64,000 nucleotides of DNA from Liolophura sinensis (taxonomy: Eukaryota > Mollusca > Polyplacophora > Chitonida > Chitonidae). Positions 47,420 to 59,615 of this stretch are shown here, piece after piece. The DNA lies in contig NC_088301.1 of assembly GCF_032854445.1 (NCBI RefSeq), positions 30,490,402 to 30,554,401 on the forward strand, in the 5' to 3' direction. Under the pieces are notes generated by a model. It was given only the letters and a program-made list of their open reading frames with translations. It was not told the origin of the DNA and made no database searches. Position numbers and translations under genes: made by a program. Each line of letters begins with the position of its first letter. Position 1 is the stretch's first letter.

Positions 47420-50400
47420 AACAACAACGGCGATTAATGATTCTCCACATGGTTTATACTTCCATTCATGACTGGGCACGTATAGGTCTATAGGCTACAA
47501 ATTGAACATTAAACCATGAATGCGACGATGTATAGGCAGTATAATACGTAAACTGAAGCAGTTCAGGGCATTTGTTTAAAGGGATAAGGAATCCAAATTT
47601 CATGATTACGCTGGGGTCAAATTCGAAGAGAGATTTTACGATAAATTCCTGATTTTGCACATCTGTGGATCCAGACTATAGTAACAGTTTATCACAATTA
47701 AACATATAGCTCATTTTATATCGGTGTCTCGACTACGACTTCATGTAAAGTGATCACATAAGCTAATGAATTTATGTCATCGACTATACCAAATATACGG
47801 CCATCTCCTCACTGACCTAAAACTGCCCCACTTTTTCACCAGCGGTTCCAAAGCAGTCCACATGGTTGTATAAACTATTATAACGTCACTTTATGTTAAT
47901 ACTACTCAAACCCTTCTTCCATCAATGCCGGTTAAAATTACCCAACTGGCAAATATGCAATCATCCATGCAGCGCTACCATGTCTATCCATCAGAGCAAT
48001 TGGGAACTACGCCGACATACTAGATACAGAAGATCAATAAGGATAAAGAGTCGGTCTGGACAAATTAGCACTGGACTATATAAGTAAATGATAAAACCCA
48101 CGCTAGCTTGTCTTCGCAGATAGATCCTGAGGCTATAGCTCGTTCTCTGTTGACATAAACGATCTTAGGTTCTTAGGTTTCGGTAGCTGGAAGCTTCAAT
48201 TCAGCGGGCGTGGCGCTAAGATGTCCAGCGGTATTTCTTTCGCAATCGGGCAAATACTGCTACAGTTCATGCACGTACCTCTAGTGGGTGGTGGTCCTTT
48301 GATAACACGAACGCCCCACCCCCATAGGTCACAGGCGACTAGACGTACCGAAATCTTCACTAATGTCTGGTCTCGACCACAGGCTTCAGGAAGAAGCAAG
48401 TTCTTTCAACTTCATTCTTGGATTTACAACTTGAAAATAATAAACGTTTTAACAGATCTTATTTTAGCCTTTCTAATTGATATGCCTAAACTATTGTACT
48501 AATTGTGCCTATGTGTAGAGTTAAACCAATGCAAGGTCACTGGGAGACATATAGTTACTATGCTGAATAACAGTGAAGACATTCGGTATATCGGTATAAA
48601 ACCACTAGATATTAGATATTCTAATCCGGACCAAATTTATATATACTGGTTGTGATAGAGTAGTTTTCTGTATGTCAGGGGCTTTGACAATGACCGTTTA
48701 AGGTATTTGTCATCTCCCCAGGCTTTGTTTTCTTTCCTCCGACATTTAGCCTAATCACCACTGTTTTAAGGAAATATTCTTTGGGATGACAAAAATAGCA
48801 ACCACTAGAAAAAGAAAGGTACGTCCAGCACGCTCACTTAGCTGTCAAATTAAGCTCCAAAGACAGGTGAGTGGTACGGCCGGACACAGTTAACGAAAAG
48901 TAACTGTACCACTGCTTCCTGGACCACATTGTTTCTTGTACGAGTTGCAGGGATTTCCTTTCGCCACTGCCCAAGAATGTGAAAAAGAAAAACACACGCT
49001 ATGTTATGACAGATTGTTTCAATTTCATTAACCGATGTATGTACACTTCTAATCAATTGTATGTCACGGTGCGCAGTTGAAAGAGAAAAATCAGAGATAA
49101 TAGGATTTCACAGGATGGACTGGCTTTCGGATCTCACCGAAGATCAAGATAGGAATTATTAAGTATAGGACTGGATTCATATAGGTGGAAAAAGATGGCC
49201 GTAGAATGTTACGCTAGACGTATCAGAATCGGAGCCGATCCTATATTAAGATGCAACACAATACTGGATTTATATGACAGCACAGCTACAATACTTGAGA
49301 CTTGATTCAAACCAGAATTCTGCTTGTGAGAATGCTGGAGGCCTGGTTTGCATTGTTTTAATTTGATCCAAAAATTTCAATCCAATCAATATAATAAGTT
49401 GCAACTAACATCGCCGAATTCTTTGACCTAAGTTTGCTAAAGCCATGGGGCTTGTGTACGTTGCTACCTTTTAAGCATGTTATACATGACACCGGGGAAT
49501 ACAACTGTAACTGAGGTAAATTTACAAGTGGTAGAATTCCATTGATAATGCGTGTGACCGTTTGCTAACGACCACTGTGTCGTCACTGCTCTGGTTTTAT
49601 TTTCTATAATGTAGTTTCTTACATTGATCACATAAGTATGTACATGTGGAACATGCCAAGCATCAGCTGGTTGATTCCCGTAAACCTTGTATTCTACGAA
49701 ACTCCATTATACAGAATGACTACCGACTGCTGAAGACTGCAAGAAAAAAATCCGGAGAAAAAATACATCTGTTGACCGCTTAGGATAGGATCTGACAAAT
49801 AAGATCACTTTTTCATGAAATAGATTCATCAATGTTACAGTGATGTTTCCAAGAACAACTTTACCGGAATCTTACTATTTTTATTTGCTTTATGCCGGGA
49901 TCCTGTAGTAATGCCTAAGGCCTCGTGATCAGCTATACTGTGAACACTGAGGTGTGATAACACACGTAGAGCAGTACATCGAGGGCTTAGTGAAATGATC
50001 CCAGCTTCAGGAGAACAGTCACGACCCACTAATACAGACACAGACGGTTCAATAACCACTAAATTATTGAGTATTACACAAGACTAAACCATCTGAAAAA
50101 TTAAACTGTTAAGTGCCGATGGGGGAACAGCCGTAGTGAACACCCGCTGACTAAATTTAGGTAAGAATGATACGAATGTTTGTTTCAGTCATAGCAGTGG
50201 CAAAGTTAGTTGTCACGCTTGAAGTCTGGGGCATGGAAAACCCTTTTTGATTCAGTACAGTTAATAATCTGATGATGACCTGCAGTTGTACAGGTATACA
50301 AAAGTCACGGCAAATTGCCACTTGTAAAAAAACTTTAGCTTGTATTCAGTCGAGCCTCACATCCCTGCTGGTTATTTGTTTTATTAACACTGATGAAAGC

Positions 50401-51176
50401 TCCCTTTGATGCGGCTACCCACAGGGCTTCGCTAAAGCTTTGCTGACTTTCCCGTGATATCTCATTGCCAGGAAATAAAGCGTTTTTGCCTTGATTTATC
50501 TGGCTGAAACTCTATGACAAATTATAGGTGTAAAAACACTTGTAGAAGGAGCATAAAGTGCCGAAGATTGTATGGTGGCTAATATACATGTATAATTCCA
50601 ACATGTATAATTCCAACTAAGTCCAAAGTTAAATATTGTGTAGTAAATCATTTTCAAACGGCCATCAACGAGTGTCAAAATTTCTGTTCTGGACGGGCTA
50701 TAAAATGTATTGAACTTAAGCATAGCGGTGTATGCTAATCTACGCTGCTACGGAATATAGGCTCGCTATTACTTCACAGGAATATGGTGTGATCCAGGGT
50801 AAAAAAAAATCATCCGTCACATGTCAATAACTGGACTACTTACATCCAACGTTAGATTTCCGAGCTTATAACTCCAGATTTTGCTGCCGTATGCACCATT
50901 CTCTTTGCCCTCACACCACGTCAACCGCGTCTGTCATATAGGCATGCAATACAGTATCTTCACACGGATTCATCTCGAAAACGTTGTTAACAAAACATTA
51001 AAAAAACATGAAGTTGTGGAAAGAAAAATGGAAAAGTAACTCTTTAATGGCTCTACTCGGAAATGAACGAAAGTATTTGTTTACATAAAGAAGTACCCAT
51101 GTGCGCGTTACAAGCTGCAGGTGCATTCCAAAAAGCACCGCACACCCTCAAGCTGAAGAATAGTTCACCACAACAA

Positions 51177-51390
51177 AGCGATCGCTGTGAGTTCAAGCCC
51201 AGCTCATGCTGGCTTCCTCTCCGGCCGTACGTGGGAAGGTCTGTCAGCAACCTGCGGATGTTCGTGGGTTTCCCCCGGGCTCTTTCCGGTTTCCTCCCAC
51301 GATAATGCTGGCCGCCGTCGTATAAGTGAAATATTCTTGAGTACGGCGTAAAAACACCAATCAAATAAATAAATAAATAAATAAATAAAT
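51177..51390 (+). mobile_element. SINE family A, 5'-truncated, well preserved core
   Basis: It begins inside the B-box region (GATCGCTGTGAGTTCAAGCC). The complete core follows (CCCCCGGGCTCTTTCCGG, then CGTCGTATAAGTGAAATATT), and it ends with a long (AAAT)n tail to 51390. The A-box part is absent. Confidence 0.9.
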
Positions 51391-51971
51391 ATAGTGGAGC
51401 GCAACATAGGTTTATTAACCAGGTTGCTTAGCTTATTACCAATTTTCCTCATTTCATACTAGCCATTGTTAGCCATTGACCTAAATCAGTTAAAGAATGG
51501 AAGTTTTTGCGCACAACGCCAGTAATTCATTATACAGATGAATTGAAGAGAAGCCAGCTTTAAGCCTATTTACTGCAATATTACAGGGTGTTACTGGAGG
51601 AGAGATCCTCGACATAATGAATGGATGACATGTGGCTATAATTGAGTGGTGAATTGATCACGTTAAGTCTTGTGAGACGGTAAGGCAACTTCATCATGTT
51701 GATGAAAAGGAAACGTGTTTTTATAGGTTAATTGCTGCGTTCATCAAGCTGCATACTTCTTCAAGTTTTCATACGAATGAACAAAGACCATCAATTACCC
51801 ACCACCAAGAAGCATACGTATTTCATTCAAATCAACAGATACCTTGATTAGTGTAAAGGTCGAATGATTCCGCTCGAAAATCTGCTAATATATGGAAGTT
51901 TGAGAGAAATTTACCTTTAATAGCACACATTTCTTCACCTTTACATGCAATTACTCGGTAAATTGGCACTA

Positions 51972-52088
51972 GTTGGTTTCCCCTGGGCTCTGCCCGGTTT
52001 CCTCCCACCATAATGCTGGCCGCCATCGTATAAGTGAACTATTTTAGTACGGTGTAAAACACCAACCAAATAGATAAATAAATAAATC
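51972..52088 (+). mobile_element. SINE family A, 3' half only
   Basis: It starts at TGGTTTCCCCTGGGCTCTGC in the core and runs through CGCCATCGTATAAGTGAA to an AAATAGATAAATAAATAAAT tail. This is a severe 5' truncation. Confidence 0.88.
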
Positions 52089-52167
52089 AAATTAGCAACA
52101 TTTTACAAAAATGAAACAAAGTATTCGGAATTAAAATCATTGTTGAGAGTCGCAATGAGCCAGTGGC

Positions 52168-52292
52168 CGGTTTCATGAAGTTTAATTTGTGTAAAGTTGC
52201 CCTTAGCTAAGTGCACTTTATATCTCTACAACATACGCTGTCAAGGTAGCTAAGGGCTTACTTAGCCAAGTAAGCTTCATGAAACCGACCCC
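52168..52292. mobile_element. Small inverted-repeat (MITE-like) element
   Basis: GGCCGGTTTCATGAAG at the left pairs with CTTCATGAAACCGACC at the right, and CCCTTAGCTAAG and CTTAGCCAAG words lie inside both arms. It is about 125 bp and non-coding. Confidence 0.6.
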
Positions 52293-52570
52293 AGTGCTTT
52301 AAACATCTGAACCAGCTTTACTTCTTGACCAGTTTGATCTTTATTTCATGTATTTTGGAGCATGATGGTGTGTAAGCTTATTACTGAGATATTACTTCTT
52401 CACTACACAACAAACTGACTTTCACAATACACCTTGAGTTTTGTCAGAAAGAGATGACAATCTTAATTAACGTCACACAAACGAAAGGTAACAATAACGT
52501 CTGTTCTTGTTCTCGGCTGACTTCTATATGTACAAAAGCATTCAGACATGCACATGATTTTGTCTAGTAT

Positions 52571-52822
52571 TCATTTATTTATATGACTGGTGTTTTATGC
52601 CGTACTCAGGAATATTTCACTTATACGACGGTGGTCAGCATTATGATGGGAGGAAACCTAGCAGAGCCCGGGGGAGACCCACAACATCCGCAGACCTTTC
52701 CACGAACGGTCGGAGAGGAAGCCAGCATGATCTGAACTTTAACTCACAGCGACCGCATTGGTGAGAGGCTCCTGGATCATTGCGCCGCGCTGGCATGCTT
52801 ATCCCCTTGGCCACGAAGGACC
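52571..52822 (-). mobile_element. SINE family A, near full length
   Basis: It has the tail ATTTATTTATATGACTGG, a core with CAGAGCCCGGGGGAGACCC, a small deletion around the GGTTGCTGGC segment and a full head ending CCTTGGCCACGAAGGACCC. No clear target-site duplication is seen. Confidence 0.87.
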
Positions 52823-53314
52823 CTGATTTCGTTTTGTTTCATATTTCTGTAAAGGTAGAAAACAGTCGTCTGTCATCTGCACTAGCCTATATTATTCGCC
52901 ATTACCGTCATCAGTATGAACAGTTGCAATCAAAGCGCGACTGAGATACCTTGTTTAATTGTCATTTGATCTGGAACTCATTCATGGACTACGAATTTGA
53001 ACTTTGATATGAAATTCATGCCTGGAAAATCAACTGTCTACCCGGCATCATTGAAAACTGATGACCGTTTCTCTCTTGTGTGTTACCGGCTTTATTTCCT
53101 ATTTGTATAATTTCTTACATACCTTTGTCTTTGGGAGCTAGTGTTAAACGTTGTTTTGGAAATGAATCTTGCGATTATCGACTTGCAACGCACTTTACGG
53201 ATTACCAATAGTATATGAATGTCGGACATGACGCTTATATTTAGTTAATAATAACGTTTGCATAGAGCACGCTCTGTGGAGCTTTATTCCTGCGAATATT
53301 GTACTGTATCGGTA

Positions 53315-53600
53315 CACCTCGGAATGATTTATTTATTATTTATTCGATTGGTGTTTTACGCCGTACTCAAGAGTATTTCACTTGTACGACGGCGGCCAGC
53401 ATTATGGTGGATGGAAACCGGGCAGAGCCCGGGGGTAAACCCACGACCAGCCGCAGGTTGATGGGAGACCTTCCCACGTACGACCGGAGAGGAAGCCAAT
53501 ATGAGCTGGAGTCACAGCGACCGCATTATTGAGCCTCCTGGGTCATTACGCGATAGCGCGCTAACCAACTGAGCCACGAAGGTCCCCACCTCGGAATGAT
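53315..53600 (-). mobile_element. SINE family A, full length, with 14-bp target-site duplication
   Basis: The element occupies 53329-53586. The direct repeat CACCTCGGAATGAT flanks it at 53315-53328 and 53587-53600. The head reads GGACCTTCGTGGCTCAGTTG on the minus strand, an intact A box. It inserted at the junction of an older tandem duplication of about 65 bp whose units start AGAGCACGCT near 53264 and 53601. Confidence 0.93.
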
Positions 53601-54223
53601 AGAGCACGCTATGTGGAGCTTTACTCACGCATATATTGTTCTATATCGGTACACTTCTGTATGGTACAATATATGGCATAATGATGAATAAAAATAAATT
53701 CAAACCAATCAAAATCAGTTACAATTTCTGTTACAAAAGCCTTAAACATAAGTAAAACAATATAAACCCATGTATCGGGAGGTGGTGGGAAGTGGCGATG
53801 TAAATAGTTTGCAAAACTTTTAAAGGACTCCTTGCAACTATATTGGAAGTCGTCCCACTTCGGTGCCAAAGTGAGGTGTAATTTTTTCAAGCCGAAAAAA
53901 AGGAAAACTTACTTGAACGTGTGTGTGAAAAACTGATGTGATGTGATTTATACTTTTTATTTTATCAGGAGACAAAAATGGGGTGAAAAGGAGATAATAC
54001 TTTCCTGAGGGTTTCCCTTTATAAAAAAAATTACGTGATTAGATTAAATGATTATGTGAATCAAAATCATTTACACATATTTTATGTCTAGCAGGGAGAT
54101 GTAAGCAATAACGAGGTATCGCGTTGGTTCACGCCATCAGATTTTTATAAATCGAAAAAAAAAGAAAGAAAAAGAAATTATTTGGAACTCTACTTTCACT
54201 GTAATATTTCACGGCCACTAACA

Positions 54224-54316
54224 TAACGTCCACGTTGGTCCATTGGTAACATGCTTGCCTTAAAACCATTGTGTCGAATAGGAACACGATATCGATTCCC
54301 ATCGCTGCATTTTTTT
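54224..54316 (+). repeat. tRNA-like sequence (SINE head or tRNA pseudogene)
   Basis: TTGGTCCATTGGTAACATGC resembles an A box and ATATCGATTCCCATCG a B box, about 45 bp apart, followed by a T run. Acceptor-stem pairing is not convincing, so a functional tRNA is unlikely. Confidence 0.4.
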
Positions 54317-54900
54317 AGTACTTGACATGAGTTAATGGGGAGAAGAACCACACAAGAAATTCTTTTTTTATATTTCTTTATATTTTGTCAATCTATCTAT
54401 TATATAAGTTTAAATATATTAAAGTTAATCTATACATATGATATACGGTATTCTACCAATGAAAGCCTAATGCTGTTTACTTCAGCTAACAGCTTGTCTA
54501 TCTGTTTAGTCTCGTAATAAATGTATATTAAAGACACTGTCATCTATTCACGATACAATTCATAACAAAACTTATTTCAAATATCAACATTAGATGGAAA
54601 TGAATATTATCCTATGCATTTAACGGCATACAATAGGCTGATGGTTAGCAGCGAATATTTTAGGTTGGCCTGTTCTATCGGCTACACCTGTTACATAACA
54701 ACTTAAATCGCATAACGGAGAAGCCCTTGCGTCATTTTGCAGAAGATCTGTCAATGTGAACAGGCTGGCAATCGGCCTTAGCGACAGGCAGACGATTTCC
54801 CATCCAGTTGCAAGAGGTCGTTTTCCGATCTACTCCCAGTGTGGAGTGTGAAAGCCGATAAGAACCAGACGCCATCTCGCTGTCTCGCTACAAGCCTTGT

Positions 54901-54959
54901 TGCCTCGCTACCTTTGTATTGCAGAAGCCAAGGTAGCCAGATATCAAGGTAGCGAGGCA
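54901..54959. repeat. Stem-loop with 14-bp perfect stem
   Basis: TGCCTCGCTACCTT is followed after about 31 nt by AAGGTAGCGAGGCA. A further AAGGTAGCC lies in the loop and GAGGTAGCGA recurs near 55015, so the word has been duplicated locally in both orientations. Confidence 0.7.
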
Positions 54960-57826
54960 TACAGGCGTTAGCGAGATAACTCACCTCGTTGCATTGCGCT
55001 GTATTACAAAGCTTGAGGTAGCGAAAGGGCCTCTCTCGGCTTCCATACTGCAGGCATTTAATTAAATAGAGAATCCGTGTCAAGGACTCGGTAAGCAAGC
55101 AGGGAGTTCCTATGGTTCAACGAAACCTTGGAAATATGTGGGTTTGCTGGGTTGATAGGCTACATTGTGACGATGAAAAGACGTTGGGTTTGAAAGGGCT
55201 GGCCTGTCGCGAGGAAATCAGTGCTATATAAACAGTTGAATGAAAATCGACCTGGATCAATGGCTGTTTGCAGTTAGAAGTAAGTATTCATCTAAACTAT
55301 TATGGTTTCATTTATTGCCAGAAATCAGCGGGTTTCACCATGCTTTATTCTAAGCATCTGGGGCCTGTTCTCTATATGGTTGTCTTTCATGATTACCTCC
55401 ACAAAAGGCAGTGACAAGGTTTTGAAAAGTAACACAGCGAAATGCATGGACAGCTTGGAAAATGCATTGGCATGGACATTGGCAAAATAACGTATCAGTT
55501 GATGCCCTGATTTAATCCACAAGGTCAAACAATAAAATATTCCACTTGAACGCTTGATGGCAATTTTGATCATGGAAAATGGAACCAAATTGTCTTTGAA
55601 AGGGTTTCAAACATGGAGTTAGTCGCCTTGGGCAGGCAGCATAGCGGTAATTGGTAAGTACAGGATGACAGTACACAAGTAAACTTCACTGATATTTTTA
55701 CAGCACCACTGATTAACTTGACATCAGCCACATCCCTTTCAGAACGCCACGTTTTGCCTTGGGAATCTGAGGCTGATTCCACAAAGCTGTTCTTGACTAA
55801 TGTCAAAATTTAAAAACTCTTTACGATGCCAAGTTTTTGGTACTGGAAGTTGAAATTTAGACACGTTCGTCTTTAGATAACATTGGTGAGTGAGGTGGAG
55901 GTTGGGGGTGGCACAAATTCAATTCCAAACGCCTCAAAATAAGCCTTACGATCGCATTTCTAATTTTGACTTAAGTCAGACGTAGTTTCGTTCGATCGAC
56001 CCCTGATCTTTTCCATCAAATAAGAACAAATTATAATCGTTAATACTGTTGTTTACCTTAATTTAATACCTGCTGATTTCTCTGTCCTTTCCATTGTACA
56101 TATGTTGGTTACGTCACAGATGTCGCATCGAAACGTGAAGAACATTGTTACTGCACTCTCATGGGCGACGAGTTTTTCATAAAAAATGAAATGTATGTTA
56201 TCACTTTTCTGCTTCATATTTTATGAACGCCTACCGGTAATAGTACATTAGCTAGAACATAGGAAAACCCCCTATTTCATTAAATTTGATTGCCAAAGGA
56301 CAGAGTACCTTGAGTAAAAGTCCTATTTTTCTCGGATAAGAATTATAACTGAGGGTGTCCGTTTCCTTGGCAATTTGCCTAGTTGTTCTTAGAGCAAAGG
56401 CCTATTCAGTTAGGGAAACGCCCTATTAATCTTCACAGATTCCGACTTTCGCATGACCTGTCTCAAGATTGCCTTATACGCCTCACAGGCTGGTGACCCT
56501 CACCGTGAGAACATCTCAGACAACGCCAGGGGCTAAACAGAAGCCTCTCTCACTCAAACATGCGGGGTCAAGATTTCTTTGCTTAGCGAACCAGCAACTC
56601 CTCGTCTAAATGTCGTCTTCTCAGCTTCCTGCAGACACTGGTTGGTCCGTTTGAAGTCAAGAAGGAAAACTTTAGCATTATCATGTAAGAACATCATTGC
56701 CAGAATATTTACAAAGTAAATTATCCTGGGGCTATAGGGTAATTAAGCAGAACTGAGGTGACACTGACATTTAGTATGGTTACGTAGCAACTAATGCATT
56801 TAAAGGACACATGAAAACTACAAAACGAAGAATATGGTTTTAAAGAAAATGAAGAGATATGACCCAAACATTAGAACTTGTTTATCATTTTTGAGGTATG
56901 TTTTAAATGTTTTAGTAACCCTCTATTTTATGCATATTTTCAGTCAAAAAATAATCGGAAATGACGTCATCGATGAACATGCTGGGAACGCGGGACCATC
57001 TTAATATTTTAAGTATAAATATTGGACGAAGGTATATCACAAGCGTATGGGTATAGCTGAACTATTGTTTTCTGGAATTGAAGTTAGTGCTTGTTTTACA
57101 CATGGGTATTTAATGTTCGGGTCATTACACAAGTGCTGACTTGTAGAATAATACGAACAACGGAAATAAGATTTGTCTAAATTTACCAAACAGTTTTTAC
57201 AATTGGGCCGAGTGGTCCAAGTGTTAGACCCAAGTTAAACAATAATTTACGCCACACTCATAATTTTCTAAAGTGACATTCTTGGTTCCTAGATTGGTTC
57301 TCATCATAAGCGGAGCGTATATACGTTAAACTGATTGGCTTGAAAGAACTGTGAAGAAATGATAATTCTGATCGGTTATCATCGACATAAAGAGGTGCAG
57401 CGCTATGCATATCCATTTCGTATTCCCCTGGTGTTGTTGTTGTGAAAGGAGAGGGTATATATTTGCAGACCATATTCTGTGCGATTGGATAAATTGGGAG
57501 AGGCTGTGTGGAAAGAGGACACCTGCATACGAGAGATGAAGAATATTTTCAAGGACACCAATGTGAAACAAGCAAGCAGAGAGTGGCTCGAAATGGCCGT
57601 CGATCGGCAGTCCATCCCCCTCATTGTTTGTTGATGTAATTACACATACTACACACGGTAGATGACAGAATTGCTTCAGAAAGGGTTAATATGCCACATA
57701 TGTATCTACCAGTATATGTATATCAGTAAGAAGTTGATCTCCATTTATTTTAATCTGCCGAGTCATGGAATATGACATGGTTAACATATACACAATTGTT
57801 CTGAACAAAACACAACAGAAGAGCTT

Positions 57827-58180
57827 CTTAATGTGAACGCTTCGGGAGCGGTAGATCCAGGGTCATTGCTGGGTCAAGTCACACCTAAGACTTTAAAAGA
57901 GGAAGTTGTAACTTCCTCACTTGGCGTTCAGCATGAAGGAATAGTGCAACGACTGGTTGACCCGTATCAGTATAATGGCTCGGGCGGGGCAGCTTACTTG
58001 CCTTCAGTAAGGCGTCTCAGTGAAGCAGCACTAGATAAAAGAGCGGTGGGAATCCGTCCTGCGACAAGGAGGCACATTACATGCACTCTTAGGATTCCTT
58101 CGTCGCCATATGACTGAAAAATTGTTAAGTACGACGTTAAACCCCAAGCACTCATTCACTCACTCATTCCTTAATGTGAA
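57827..58180 (+). mobile_element. SINE family B, full length with 11-bp target-site duplication
   Basis: The element spans 57838-58169. It runs from CGCTTCGGGAGCGGTAGATC (tRNA-like head) to a tail ending ACTCATTCACTCACTCATTC, and CTTAATGTGAA flanks it at 57827-57837 and 58170-58180. The 94-codon frame at 57833-58117 is a by-product of the repeat. Family B differs from family A in core and tail. Confidence 0.92.
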
Positions 58181-58515
58181 AACAATGCATTGATACATCT
58201 ACATGTACTTACAGATGTGATTTCCTTTCTTATGTGGTAATCCATATGCTACCAGACAAGTAAAACCATTTCATTTCAAGATCAGATGTATGTTTCAGTG
58301 TTTACTGTTCATCTAACATTCCCATCTTGATAAAGCAGATATTTGATTTAAGGTCATGTGTGGAAATATATATTCACTCACATTACCTTATGGAAAGTCG
58401 TCATGAGGAGATTTTCTGTCTGCACCTTTCATTAGAGCCCTTACTCCCTGCACATATGGGTTGACATAAAACGTGGTGTACATTCCCTTTCGCTCACCGT
58501 ATGTGGGGCCTTGAT

Positions 58516-58653
58516 GATAATTTATATTTATTTACTTATACGACGGCGACCAGCATTATGGTGGGAGGAAACCGGGCAGAGCCCGGGGGAAACCCACGAC
58601 CATCTGCAGGTTGCTGGCAGACCTTCCCACTTACGACCGGAGGATAATTTATA
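58516..58653 (-). mobile_element. Truncated SINE family A with target-site duplication
   Basis: The element at 58527-58642 keeps the middle core and CCTTCCCACTTACGACCGGA but lacks the whole tRNA head and the GATTGGTGTTTTACGCC segment next to the tail. GATAATTTATA flanks it at 58516-58526 and 58643-58653. Confidence 0.85.
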
Positions 58654-58747
58654 GAGGTCAGCAGTGCTCATATGACCGATTACATGGTCTATTACAGACA
58701 ACTTTGTCATAATACATAATGTATTCGGTGTGTATGTCAGTGTGTCA

Positions 58748-58870
58748 AACGTGGGAAAGCTCATCAGCAACTTGCCAAAGTGCGGTGGTTTACATCAGCC
58801 ACTCCAGTTTCCTCTACCCATAAAAAAATTCTTGAGTGTGGTGTTCAACAACAATCAAGAAAATAAACCT
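58748..58870 (+). repeat. Diverged SINE family A variant
   Basis: CAGCAACTTGCCAAAGTGCG, GTGGTTTACATCAGCC, TTCTTGAGTGTGGTGTT and CAATCAAGAAAATAAA follow the order of the family A 3' half but in a variant form shared with 59480-59615. Confidence 0.6.
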
Positions 58871-59216
58871 GGTACACTCTGTGTAAATCAACTATATAAG
58901 GCGTATAATACCGCTTGACCACGCCATTTCTCTTTCATGTTTTTATGGAGTACCTGGTTTATTTCAGCTAAATATCTCAGGTAGAACACTTAAAACAGTA
59001 ACCAGTACAATTTTGATGGGAAATAAATATGTGAAACCCTCTTTGCAGTAAACACTTTTTCACCGAGGAAAGACAAACACACCCTTACCCTATCCTGTTA
59101 CCAACGGTTTCTACATGTATCTTATTTTTAATGGCAAGCTACTGGGCATGGCTCTGTGTGCAGGTGGTGAACTCTAAATTGCTGGCACACAGTGCGCAGG
59201 TTCAGTTCAGGCTGTA

Positions 59217-59376
59217 TTTTATTTATTTATTTGATTGGTGTTTTACGCTGTACTCAAGAATATTTCACTTATACGACGGCGGCCAGCATTATATGATGGG
59301 AGGAGAGTGGACAGAGCCCGGGGAAACCCACGACCATCCGCAGGTTGCTGGCAGACCTTCCCACGTATGGTCGTAA
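59217..59376 (-). mobile_element. SINE family A, 5'-truncated
   Basis: The (TTTA)n tail, GATTGGTGTTTTACGCTG and the core are well preserved. It ends at CCTTCCCACGTATGGTCG, with the tRNA head missing. Confidence 0.9.
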
Positions 59377-59479
59377 AGAATATACAGATTCCCTTGCTCT
59401 CATTGTGACAATAAGTGGTACCCCAAGGATTATTCATCCATTTCACATTTAAGGAGGACCACCTCTCCCACAAATTTGG

Positions 59480-59615
59480 AAGTCTGAAAGTAAGCTAGCA
59501 ACTTGCCCAAGGACAGTGGTTTATCTCTGGTTTTCTCCAGCCATAATCAAACTGTTGTATAAGTGAAAATTATACAATGGTTGTGTATTATGGTGTTAAA
59601 AAATCAATTAAGAAA
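59480..59615 (+). repeat. Diverged SINE family A variant
   Basis: AGCAACTTGCCCAAGGACAG, GTGGTTTATCTCTGG, TTGTATAAGTGAAAATT and CAATTAAGAAAAG match the variant at 58748-58870 rather than the main family, suggesting an older subfamily. Confidence 0.6.

Noticed and set aside
54224-54316. Functional tRNA gene
   Set aside because: A- and B-box-like words are present, but acceptor-stem pairing and a credible anticodon arm are not.
55014-55021. let-7-like seed TGAGGTAG
   Set aside because: Similarity ends after 8 bases and there is no let-7 precursor hairpin. The word belongs to a local repeat.
57200-57235. tRNA-like A-box sequence (GGGCCGAGTGGTCCAAGTG)
   Set aside because: There is no B box at the proper distance, so it is only a possible SINE scrap.
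57833-58117. 94-codon plus-strand open frame
   Set aside because: It lies wholly within a SINE of family B with clear target-site duplication.
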